12,595 nt of DNA from JBPOHE01 sp052035915 (GCA_052035915.1 JBPOHE010000013.1:1-12595); one strand, 5' to 3'; positions 1-6,737 are shown, counted from the stretch's first letter. Notes: a model not told the origin generated them from the letters alone. Program-made: numbers and translations.

Positions 1-2
1 AC

Positions 3-206
3 GCCCCCTTGATCGCCGCTCCATTGGCGGGGGCCATCGGCGCGGCCTTTTACGGTGCCATGCAGGTAGCCATCCTGGGTACCCTGGCCGGGATCCTGGC
101 CACCTTCGGCTATGTGGTCTCCATGGCTGAGGAATCGGCGATCCTGGGGGTGCTGACGGCCTCGGGATTGGCGGGGCTGGTGATAGCCGCGATCGGGTTG
201 AGGTGA
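3..206 (+). CDS. C-terminal end of an unidentified membrane protein (5' end outside window)
   Basis: An open frame enters from the left edge and ends at TGA 204-206. The visible 67 residues are very hydrophobic and rich in Ala, Gly, Leu and Ile. They form about two membrane-spanning segments (roughly residues 1-38 and 46-63 of the visible part), separated by a short acidic turn (MAEESA). I do not recognise the family; it could be the end of a transporter or another integral membrane protein. The last four codons and the TGA (192-206) lie inside the group II intron on the other strand, so the present C-terminus (IGLR) is intron-derived. Joining 191 directly to 864 gives GCG-TAG, so the ancestral protein most likely ended ...VIAA. 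The frame is certain; the function is unknown. Confidence 0.6.
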   Translation, partial: APLIAAPLAGAIGAAFYGAMQVAILGTLAGILATFGYVVSMAEESAILGVLTASGLAGLVIAAIGLR

Positions 207-231
207 CGGGATTGCGCCCGTCACCCCTCCC
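192..231 (-). ncRNA. Group II intron domain VI and 3' splice end
   Basis: A nine-pair stem GGTGACGGG (225-217) with CCCGTCACC (210-202) is closed by a six-nucleotide loop and extended by 226/201 and 227/200. A short basal stem GGG (231-229) with CCC (197-195) leaves A199 and A198 unpaired. These lie 7-8 nt from the intron end, the normal place for the branch-point adenosine. The intron ends CGAT at 192. Confidence 0.75.
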
Positions 232-233
232 AC

Positions 234-267
234 ACCACCGGACATGCGGTTTTCCGCATCCGGCGGT
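234..267 (-). ncRNA. Group II intron domain V (class C, CGC triad)
   Basis: A 34-nt hairpin on the minus strand. The lower stem has nine pairs (267-259 with 242-234), including a G-U wobble at 264/237. Then comes a two-nucleotide bulge (244-243), an upper stem of five pairs (258-254 with 249-245) and an AAAA loop. Counting down from the bulge, the catalytic triad position reads C-G-C (265-263) rather than A-G-C, which is diagnostic of class C introns. This is the strongest single piece of evidence for the intron. Confidence 0.85.
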
Positions 268-275
268 TGGACCCA

Positions 276-320
276 GCGGTGTTGTCCACCGCAGAATGAG
301 GAAAGACTTTTCCTGCATTC
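276..320 (-). other. Two hairpins between the intron core and domain V, probable domain IV remnant
   Basis: GCGGTG (276-281) pairs with CACCGC (287-292). Next to it, GAATG plus AGGAAA (294-304) pairs with TTTCCT plus CATTC (309-320), with one bulged base. They sit where the reverse transcriptase gene would lie in a full-length intron. I read them as a shortened domain IV. Confidence 0.4.
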
Positions 321-863
321 CATTCAGCACCATCTACTTCCTCAACCGCTTAAAGGAATCCTCGTACCCCGCGGTATCGCCTTGTGCCGGAAACCACCGG
401 CTCTCCACTCCACCGCCGGTCCGGATAGCTGCCGCAGTTGCAACGTCCGTCCGTTTCGGGGTGCTTCTCGGCTTCCTCTAAAGGCCTCGGAATGGCCTGT
501 TTCGTGGTCCTTCAGCCCTTCGCTCCACGCCCTTTCAGGCGCTTCCCCGCTACTACGGCCTCGGCTGACTCCTCCCAAGCTCTCACTCGGGAGGTCTCCC
601 CGGGTAAGGTGCCAAGACTTTCGGCCCGCATCGCCAGACTCTACCTGATACGTCTTTCGGTGACCGTTGGATTTCGCGTTCCTTAGCACGCTCATCGCCC
701 GTACCCGGCCTCACTGTCTGTTCGTGTTCCTACGATCGTGCCTTTGTTCCACGCTTCTTTCAGGTTGGCCTCGCGGCGTCTCCCTTGCGCTTCTCTACGG
801 TTGTCGTCACTCTCTCCGGTAGCATCCTCTCAGGCTACAAGTCTTGGCCCATGCCGGGCACAC

Positions 864-892
864 TAGGTTGGGTTGACAACGTCAACCCAACA
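864..892. repeat. Palindromic intergenic repeat, TAGGTTGGG type (intron target)
   Basis: GTTGGGTTGAC (867-877) and GTCAACCCAAC (881-891) form a perfect 11-bp stem with a three-base loop, preceded by TAG. It is the first of three related palindromes in the window. On the minus strand it lies immediately before the intron 5' end, so it is the stem-loop of the intron's 5' exon. No T-tract follows, so I do not call it a terminator. Confidence 0.75.
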
Positions 893-916
893 TTTCAAAT
901 GGCACTGGCGAGGAGT

Positions 917-947
917 GTTGGGTTGCGAAATACGCAACCCACCTACG
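917..947. repeat. Second palindromic repeat, inverted relative to the first
   Basis: TGGGTTGCG (919-927) pairs with CGCAACCCA (933-941) around an AAATA loop and is followed by CCTACG. On the minus strand it begins CGTAGG, like the first copy on the plus strand. The two therefore form an outward-facing pair separated by about 25 bp, similar to paired REP units. It lies 8-38 bp past the stop of the hydroxyacid dehydrogenase gene and could protect that transcript's 3' end. Confidence 0.7.
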
Positions 948-954
948 AGGCTCA

Positions 955-1935
955 TCACACCAACCTATTTCGCCCCTCCCCCCGTTGAAAGGCGGCGATA
1001 TTGGTCGCCACCTCGTCCAGCAGGCGCTGGCGGGATTGACGGCTGGCCCAGGCGATATGGGGGGTAAGGATGAGATTGGGGATATCGGGCGCCAAGAGCG
1101 GGTTGCCATCCCGTGGGGGTTCCAGGCTGAGCACGTCCACCCCGGCACCGCCGATGGCACCGCTACGGAGAGCCTCGGCCAGGGCCTGTTCATCGACGAT
1201 GCCGCCGCGGGCGGTGTTGATCAACAGGGCATCGGTACGCATCAGCGCCAGCTCGGCGGGGCCGATCAGATGCCGCGTCGCGGGCGTCAAGGGACAGTGC
1301 AGGCTGAGCACATCCACCCGTGGCAGGAGTTCAGATAGCGGCCAGCGTCCGGCCTGAGGCGGTCCGCCCGGACGCTGGGCCAACAATACCTCCATGCCGA
1401 AGGCGCGGGCGACCCCGGCCACACCCCGCCCCAGCTCGCCATGACCGACGATACCCAGGGTCAGCCCGGCCAGTTCCCGGATCGGATAGTCGAGCAGGCA
1501 GAATTGTTCACTGCGCGGCCAAGCCCCGGCCCGGACCGCCGCCTGGTAATCCGGCAATCTGGTGGTCAGGGCTAGGATGAGGGCAAAGACATGCTGGACC
1601 ACGGATGGGGTGGCATAGCCGGTGACGTTCGTGACCGCGATACCCAGCTCGGCGGCGGCCTGGAGATCGACATTGTTGGTGCCGGTGGCGGCGACGACGA
1701 TTAGCCGCAGCTCGGGACATTGCGTTAGGAGTTCCCGATCGAGCACCACCTTGTTGCTCACCGCCACCTCGGCGGCGGCGAGTCGTTGCAGACGCTGTGA
1801 AAGGTGGGTTTGGTCATGGAGATCCCAGTGGTCACAGCTCGCCAAGAGTCGAGCGCGATCCAAATCCCCCAGATCCAGGCTGGCGAGGTCGAGAAACACC
1901 CCTTGCTGCAATGGCATCGGCGCTGTCGTGGCCAT
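955..1935 (-). CDS. hprA: D-2-hydroxyacid dehydrogenase, hydroxypyruvate/glycerate type
   Basis: A 326-residue NAD(P)-dependent reductase of the D-isomer-specific 2-hydroxyacid dehydrogenase family. It probably interconverts hydroxypyruvate and D-glycerate (or glyoxylate and glycolate) in the cytoplasm. The Rossmann motif GHGELG is at 164-169. The catalytic trio is Arg243 (NTARGG), Glu272 (LSLEPP) and His293 (TPHIAW). The N-terminal FLDLASLDLGDLD and overall length resemble glycerate dehydrogenases of Pseudomonas. Where most NAD-dependent members have Asp at the end of the second Rossmann strand, this one reads AQRPG (186-190), so NADPH use is possible. ATG 1935 directly follows the TAG of the cytochrome gene, implying a shared transcript and translational coupling. 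The family is certain; the substrate is inferred. Confidence 0.88.
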   Translation of the reverse strand: MATTAPMPLQQGVFLDLASLDLGDLDRARLLASCDHWDLHDQTHLSQRLQRLAAAEVAVSNKVVLDRELLTQCPELRLIVVAATGTNNVDLQAAAELGIAVTNVTGYATPSVVQHVFALILALTTRLPDYQAAVRAGAWPRSEQFCLLDYPIRELAGLTLGIVGHGELGRGVAGVARAFGMEVLLAQRPGGPPQAGRWPLSELLPRVDVLSLHCPLTPATRHLIGPAELALMRTDALLINTARGGIVDEQALAEALRSGAIGGAGVDVLSLEPPRDGNPLLAPDIPNLILTPHIAWASRQSRQRLLDEVATNIAAFQRGEGRNRLV

Positions 1936-2412
1936 CTATTCTCGGTACGCCTTGTGACAGCTCTTGCAGCTCTCCCCCACCGCCTCGAATGGCTTGACGA
2001 GGGCCGAGCGATCCCCTTTCGCCGCCACTTCCGCCAGCTTGGCCGCCTGGGCGCGGAAGTTTTCGAGCTTGCGTTTGAAGTCCTCCCAGTTGAGCCAGAT
2101 CTCGGCCTTGACATCCGTGTCCCCGCCCTTATCCGAGCCCCGGGGGAAACCGCCGAGCAGATCCAGATTGGCGGTAGCGGCCAGATCCCGGGCGTGCTTG
2201 GCGAACAGGGTCTGATCGAAGGGCCGTTTCCCTTCAAGCATGGCGCCCATGGGGAGAAGGTTCCAACGCAGGATCTTCATGACGGAACTCCGGTACTTGA
2301 TGGCCCGCTCGGCTGGGCTTTCATCCTGATGCCCCATGGCCAATGGGATACTCAGGGCCGAGAGGATCGGGATCAGTATCCAGGAACGACGACGGCTTGT
2401 GGTCGAGGGCAT
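1936..2412 (-). CDS. Periplasmic class II cytochrome c (c'/c-556 type)
   Basis: A 158-residue secreted haem protein. A signal peptide spans about residues 1-27 (RRRS, then a hydrophobic stretch ending LAMG). The mature part matches the four-helix cytochrome c' fold: an early YRSSVMKILRW helix, the EIWLNWEDFKRK segment near 104-115, and a C-terminal haem site CKSCH (149-153) five residues from the end. Met and Leu residues in the first helix could give either a six-coordinate (c-556) or five-coordinate (c') haem, and I cannot decide which. The ATG at 2412 is preceded by GGAGAG four bases upstream. It is first in a pair with the hydroxyacid dehydrogenase and divergent from the large flavo-iron-sulfur gene, so an electron-transfer link is plausible but unproven. 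Confidence 0.88.
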   Translation of the reverse strand: MPSTTSRRRSWILIPILSALSIPLAMGHQDESPAERAIKYRSSVMKILRWNLLPMGAMLEGKRPFDQTLFAKHARDLAATANLDLLGGFPRGSDKGGDTDVKAEIWLNWEDFKRKLENFRAQAAKLAEVAAKGDRSALVKPFEAVGESCKSCHKAYRE

Positions 2413-2437
2413 GTTTCTCTCCGCGGACAGAATGTTT

Positions 2438-2510
2438 GTAGGTTGGGCGGCACGAAGGGCAGCCCGACATCACGGGTTTATCGTTGGGCAACGCCAGGCT
2501 GTTGCCCAGG
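2438..2510. repeat. Third TAGGTTGGG-type palindrome plus an adjacent hairpin
   Basis: GTAGGTTGGGC opens a palindrome whose arms GTTGGGC (2442-2448) and GCCCGAC (2462-2468) pair over seven positions with one G-T. A second hairpin follows: TGGGCAAC (2485-2492) with GTTGCCCA (2501-2508). Both lie in the 201-bp divergent spacer between the cytochrome gene and the large oxidoreductase gene. Confidence 0.6.
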
Positions 2511-2551
2511 CTACAGCTCGGATAGGATCGAATGGCTGGCGAGGCCGAAGG

Positions 2552-2578
2552 TTTTGCGCTCAGGGTCGGGCCTATAAT
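2552..2578 (+). promoter_or_regulatory. Putative promoter of the large oxidoreductase gene
   Basis: A perfect TATAAT lies at 2573-2578, 35 bp before ATG 2614. The best -35 candidate is TTTTGC (2552-2557), a weak match with a 15-bp spacer, so an activator may help. The rest of the 2413-2613 spacer holds the palindromes and, on the other strand, the cytochrome ribosome binding site. Confidence 0.4.
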
Positions 2579-2613
2579 AACCATCTTTGGTCGCCAGGAC
2601 CTGAGATGGCCCC

Positions 2614-5600
2614 ATGTCCATGAATCCCCCTCCCCAGCGCATCCGCGAGATCCCTTACAACTACACCTCCTTCTCCGACCGCGAGATCTGCCTCCGCTTT
2701 CTCGGTCAGGCGGGCTGGCAACTGGTGGAAGCGTTGCGCGGCACCCGTCGCACCGGGCGGTCGGCGCGGATGCTGTTCGAGGTGCTGGGGGATATGTGGG
2801 TCATCAACCGCAACCCCTATCTGCAAGACGACCTGCTGGACAACCTGGAGCGGCGCCAAGCCCTGGTAGGCGCCCTCTATCACCGACTCAACCAGTTCGA
2901 GGCGCGGCTCAACGACAACGCCAAGGCGGCGGAACTCCTGGGGCTGGCACGGGCGGCAGTGGATGGTTTCGCCGCCGGATTCGCCGAACATGAGCGGCTG
3001 CGCCACGAACTCCAGCGGGCGCTCCACGGCCTGACTCGCCAGGACAACATCGATTTCGGCGGTCTCGCTCGCGTGTCTCATGCCACTGACGCCACCGACT
3101 GGCGGGTGGAGATGCCCTTGGTGGTGATCACACCGGACAGCGAAGAGGAAGTGGCGCCCCTGGTCGCGGCCTGCATCCGTTGCGGGCTCAGTATCATCCC
3201 CCGGGGCGGCGGCACCGGTTACACGGGTTCAGCGGTGCCGCTCGATGCCCGCACCGCGGTCATCAATACCGAAAAGCTCGAATCCCTCTCGGCGGTAGAA
3301 TGGCTGGAACTGCCGGGGGTGGCCGCTCAGGTGCCCACGGTGCGCTGCGGCGCCGGGGTGGTCACCCGCCGCGTCAGCGAAGTGGCGGAGCGTCACGGCC
3401 TGGTTTTCGCCGTCGATCCCACCTCCCAGGACGCCTCCACCATCGGCGGCAATATCGCCATGAACGCCGGCGGCAAGAAGGCGGTGCTCTGGGGCACCAC
3501 CCTGGACAACCTGGCCTCCTGGCGCCTGGTCACCCCGGAGGCCCAATGGCTGGAGGTGGAGCGCCTGGAGCACAACCTGGGCAAGATCCACGACCAGCCC
3601 CAGGTCCGTTTCCGCCTCAGTCGCTATGCCGCCGACGGGCGCACGCCCCTGGGCGAGCCGGAGATCCTCAGCCTGCCCGGCACCAGCTTCCGCACCCAGG
3701 GGCTGGGCAAGGATGTCACCGACAAGTTTCTCTGCGGACTGCCCGGGGTGCAGAAGGAAGGCTGCGACGCCCTCATCACCTCGGCGCGCTTCATCCTTCA
3801 CCGCCTGCCGAGCCAGGTGCGCACCCTCTGTCTGGAATTCTTCGGCACTGATCTCGCCGAGGCGGTGCCGGCCATCGTCGAGATCAAAAATTATCTGGAA
3901 CAGCTCCCCGGGGTGCGGATGGCCGGTCTGGAGCACCTCGACGAGCGCTATGTCAAGGCGGTGCGTTACACCACCAAAGCCGCGCGCCGGGAACGCCCGA
4001 AGATGGTGTTGCTGGCCGATCTGGTGTCCGATGAGGAGCCGTTGGTCGAGGCGGCGGCTATCGAGGTGGTGCGTCTGGCCCGACTCCGACAGGCCGAGGG
4101 TTTCATCGCCACCAGTCCGGAGGCGCGCAAGCGCTTCTGGCTCGACCGCGCCCGCACCGCCGCCATCTCCGCCCACACCAACGCCTTCAAGATCAACGAA
4201 GACGTGGTCATCCCGCTGGAGCGACTCGGTGATTACACCCGGGGCATCGAGCGCCTCAACATCGAGCAATCCATCCGCAACAAGCTGAAGATCATGGCGG
4301 CGGTGCTCGATTACCTGGGTGGTGACCTCCCCGAGGCTCGACCCCAGGATGTCTATGAAATCCCCGCAGAAGCCGCGGCCATTGTGGCGACCAAACAGAA
4401 CGCCGCCCGGCAGGCGGTCAGCGCCGCCAGGGAGCGCTGGCTGAGTCTCCTGGAACATCTCGACGAACCGGCGGAACACTGGGGCGAACTCCTCCGCGAG
4501 CCGGAGCGGGCCAAGCGGCGTTCCGACGACCGCCTGCTGGACATGATGTTGCGGCGCGATCTGGTGCAGAGCTACCGCAAGGAGGTGGCAGCCCGACTCG
4601 ACGAGATCTTCGCCGGTCAGGACTACGAACGGGTACGGGAGCGGTTGCGCGCCCTGCATGCCGGCATTCGCGATGCCCGCCTCTTCGTCGCCCTGCACAT
4701 GCACGCCGGGGACGGCAACGTCCACACCAACATCCCGGTGCATTCCGCCAACTATGAGATGCTGCAAGAAGCCGACCACCTGGTGGAGCGCATCATGGCG
4801 CTGGCCAAGTCCCTGGGTGGGGTCATCTCCGGCGAACACGGCATCGGCCTCACCAAGGCGCGCTACCTGGAGCCGGAGAAACTGGCGGCCTTCGCGGCCT
4901 ATAAAGAACGCATCGACCCCGAGGGGCACTTCAACCGTGGCAAATTGTTGCCGGGCTCCGGCCTCGACGGCGCCTATACCCCTTCGCTACGTTTGGTGCA
5001 GCAGGAGGCCATCATCCTTGAGGAGACCGAACTCGGCGCCCTCAACGATGACGTCAAACACTGCCTGCGCTGCGGCAAATGCAAGCCGGTGTGCATGACC
5101 CATGTGCCCCGGGCCAACCTGCTCTATTCGCCGCGCAACAAGATCCTCGCCACCGGCCTGATCATTGAGGCCTTTCTCTACGAGGAGCAGACCCGTCGCG
5201 GGCTGTCCCTCAAACACTTCGACGCCATGAACGACGTCGCCGATCACTGCACCCTCTGCCACAAGTGCCACAACCCCTGTCCGGTGGACATCGACTTCGG
5301 CGAGGTCACCGCCAGGATGCGCAAGATCCTCATCGAGCGGCGGAAAAAACGCTTCAGCCCGGGGGCCTGGGCGGCGATGCGCTTTCTCAATGCCACCGAC
5401 CCGCGCAGCATCGCCGCTTTGCGCCGGCTCCTCGCCCAGTGGGGCTTCAAGGGCCTCAATCTGGCCCATGGCTTGGCGAAACGGACCGGGCTCCTGGGCC
5501 GAGGTACCAGCCCACCAGCCACCACCGGGCGGCCTTCGATCAAGACCGAGGTGGTCGAACTGGTGCGCCGACCCATCCGCGTCGAATTGCCGAAGCGTCT

Positions 5601-6471
5601 GTTTCGCCAGGAGCTGGGTTTGGAGGACCGGCAGTATGTCGCCATCCTCCGTGATCCCAAGAAAATCAACGAAGAATCCGAGGCGGTGTTTTACTTCCCC
5701 GGTTGCGGTTCGGAACGACTGTTTTCCGACATCGGCCTCGCCAGTCTGGCACTGCTGTATGAGCTTGGGGCGCAGACCGTGCTGCCGCCCGGCTATCTCT
5801 GCTGCGGCTATCCCCAACAGGCCGCGGGCCAGACCAACCGTAGCGCCCAGATGACCCTGGCCAACCGGGTGCTCTTCCACCGCGTCGCCAACACCCTCAA
5901 CTACATGGACATCCGCACCATCCTGGTCTCCTGCGGCACTTGCATGGATCAGCTCCTCAAGTACGAACTGCAAGGCATCTTTCCCGGCTGCCGACTGCTC
6001 GACATCCACGAATATCTGATGGAGAAAGGCCTGGGGGCTCAGGGCGTCGCGGGCATTCAGTATCTTTACCACGACCCCTGCCACACCCCGATGAAGACCC
6101 ACAACCCCATTCAGGTCGCCGGCAAACTGCTCGGGCAGCCGGTCCAACTCTCCGATCGCTGCTGTGGGGAGGCCGGCACCCTGGGTGCCGCTCGTCCCGA
6201 TATCGCCAGCCAATTGCGCTTCCGCAAGGAGGAAGAGCTGGTCAAGGGCATTCGCGCCCTCAGTGGTCGGGACCGGGTCGAGTCCGGCGAGGTCAAGTTG
6301 CTGACCAGTTGTCCGGCCTGTCAGCAAGGTCTGGCGAAATACGCCGATTCAACCGGCTTGAAGACCGACTACATCCTCATCGAACTGGCCAACCGACGCC
6401 TGGGGGCTGGCTGGCAGGGGCGTTTCATCGAAGCGGTCAAGGGCGAAGGCATCGAGCGGGTGTTGTTGTAG
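2614..6471 (+). CDS. DUF3683-type FAD/iron-sulfur oxidoreductase (GlcD-GlcF-like fusion)
   Basis: A single 1285-residue protein predicted to oxidise a 2-hydroxyacid (D-lactate or glycolate are likely) and pass electrons through FeS clusters to the respiratory chain. Order of parts: an N-terminal DUF3683-like region (about 10-130); a PCMH-type FAD domain with PRGGGTGYTG (196-205) and TIGGNIAMNAGG (276-287); a GlcD-like C-terminal domain with HMHAGDGNVH (695-704) and GEHGIG (740-745); two 4Fe-4S motifs (Cys817, 820, 823, 827 and Cys879, 882, 885, 889); then two CCG cysteine-rich halves as in GlcF (Cys1031, CC1063-1064, SCGTC 1106-1110; Cys1156, CC1183-1184, SCPAC 1232-1236). All expected cysteines are present. 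No membrane segment or signal peptide is visible, so it is probably cytoplasmic or peripherally bound. ATG 2614 has only a weak ribosome site; ATG 2620 is possible. Confidence 0.9.
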   Translation: MSMNPPPQRIREIPYNYTSFSDREICLRFLGQAGWQLVEALRGTRRTGRSARMLFEVLGDMWVINRNPYLQDDLLDNLERRQALVGALYHRLNQFEARLNDNAKAAELLGLARAAVDGFAAGFAEHERLRHELQRALHGLTRQDNIDFGGLARVSHATDATDWRVEMPLVVITPDSEEEVAPLVAACIRCGLSIIPRGGGTGYTGSAVPLDARTAVINTEKLESLSAVEWLELPGVAAQVPTVRCGAGVVTRRVSEVAERHGLVFAVDPTSQDASTIGGNIAMNAGGKKAVLWGTTLDNLASWRLVTPEAQWLEVERLEHNLGKIHDQPQVRFRLSRYAADGRTPLGEPEILSLPGTSFRTQGLGKDVTDKFLCGLPGVQKEGCDALITSARFILHRLPSQVRTLCLEFFGTDLAEAVPAIVEIKNYLEQLPGVRMAGLEHLDERYVKAVRYTTKAARRERPKMVLLADLVSDEEPLVEAAAIEVVRLARLRQAEGFIATSPEARKRFWLDRARTAAISAHTNAFKINEDVVIPLERLGDYTRGIERLNIEQSIRNKLKIMAAVLDYLGGDLPEARPQDVYEIPAEAAAIVATKQNAARQAVSAARERWLSLLEHLDEPAEHWGELLREPERAKRRSDDRLLDMMLRRDLVQSYRKEVAARLDEIFAGQDYERVRERLRALHAGIRDARLFVALHMHAGDGNVHTNIPVHSANYEMLQEADHLVERIMALAKSLGGVISGEHGIGLTKARYLEPEKLAAFAAYKERIDPEGHFNRGKLLPGSGLDGAYTPSLRLVQQEAIILEETELGALNDDVKHCLRCGKCKPVCMTHVPRANLLYSPRNKILATGLIIEAFLYEEQTRRGLSLKHFDAMNDVADHCTLCHKCHNPCPVDIDFGEVTARMRKILIERRKKRFSPGAWAAMRFLNATDPRSIAALRRLLAQWGFKGLNLAHGLAKRTGLLGRGTSPPATTGRPSIKTEVVELVRRPIRVELPKRLFRQELGLEDRQYVAILRDPKKINEESEAVFYFPGCGSERLFSDIGLASLALLYELGAQTVLPPGYLCCGYPQQAAGQTNRSAQMTLANRVLFHRVANTLNYMDIRTILVSCGTCMDQLLKYELQGIFPGCRLLDIHEYLMEKGLGAQGVAGIQYLYHDPCHTPMKTHNPIQVAGKLLGQPVQLSDRCCGEAGTLGAARPDIASQLRFRKEEELVKGIRALSGRDRVESGEVKLLTSCPACQQGLAKYADSTGLKTDYILIELANRRLGAGWQGRFIEAVKGEGIERVLL

Positions 6472-6493
6472 GGCGAGGATTCGGCAACAGGGC

Positions 6494-6678
6494 TCACCAC
6501 CTATCAGTTTTGGCGAGAAAGGGTTCCCAAGCCTCTTCCCCGTTGGAAAAGGATGGAGAAGGGGGAGTTTCTGGCCTGAAGCCCCGCGGCCAGGATGGTT
6601 TCGTCAGGGATTTCGCCGCTGTGCCCCCCCCTCAATCCTCCCCTTATCAAGAGGGGAAACCAACTGATAGTGGCAAGC
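6494..6678. repeat. Possible MITE-like element with imperfect terminal inverted repeats
   Basis: CTATCAGTT (6501-6509) is matched by AACTGATAG (6662-6670). With short gaps the similarity extends outward to GCTCACCA and GCTTGCCA. Inside are CCTCTTCCCC near 6531 and a hairpin of CCCCTT (6640-6645) with AAGAGGGG (6649-6656). It holds no coding frame. Other copies would be needed to confirm mobility. Confidence 0.3.
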
Positions 6679-6700
6679 AGTGGTGCGGAACGGGCTTGCC
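6672..6700. repeat. Small inverted repeat GGCAAGC/GCTTGCC
   Basis: GGCAAGC (6672-6678) and GCTTGCC (6694-6700) form a 7-bp stem around a 15-base loop, at the edge of the possible MITE-like element. No T-tract follows, so a terminator role is not supported. Confidence 0.3.
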
Positions 6701-6737
6701 AAACCCCGCCCTGCGGACGAGGTGAACAAAAATCGGC

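Larger units (their letters stand above)
192..863 (-). mobile_element. ORF-less group II intron, class C (IIC), apparently with both ends intact
   Basis: Read on the minus strand, the element starts at 863 with GTGTG and an immediate GCCC/GGGC hairpin (859-856 with 850-847), as in group II 5' ends. It ends at 192 with ...ACCCGAT, the usual class C 3' terminus. Domain V (267-234) and domain VI (231-192) both fold well and carry the expected catalytic features. The length of 672 nt leaves no room for an intron-encoded reverse transcriptase, and no RT motif is visible in any frame. A reduced domain IV probably remains as hairpins at 294-320 and 276-292. The 5' exon ends in a strong stem-loop (867-891), the target type used by class C introns. 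Without an encoded maturase, splicing or movement would depend on a protein supplied in trans. The exact ends are supported because excision restores a repeat consensus. Confidence 0.83.

Noticed and set aside
342..695. A 117-codon open frame on the minus strand inside the intron
   Set aside because: It covers ribozyme core sequence, has no reverse transcriptase or other family motifs, and is rich in Arg, Gly and Ser as expected of translated structured RNA.
864..947. Rho-independent terminators for the hydroxyacid dehydrogenase gene
   Set aside because: The stem-loops are strong, but neither is followed by a run of T on the minus strand; they fit the dispersed repeat family better.
3229..4929. 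A 566-codon open frame opposite the large oxidoreductase gene
   Set aside because: It is antisense to the FAD domains, which show clear family motifs. Long antisense frames are common in high-GC genes, and this one has no recognisable domain.
4987..6327. A 446-codon open frame opposite the FeS half of the same gene
   Set aside because: Same reason; the sense strand carries all the cysteine motifs.
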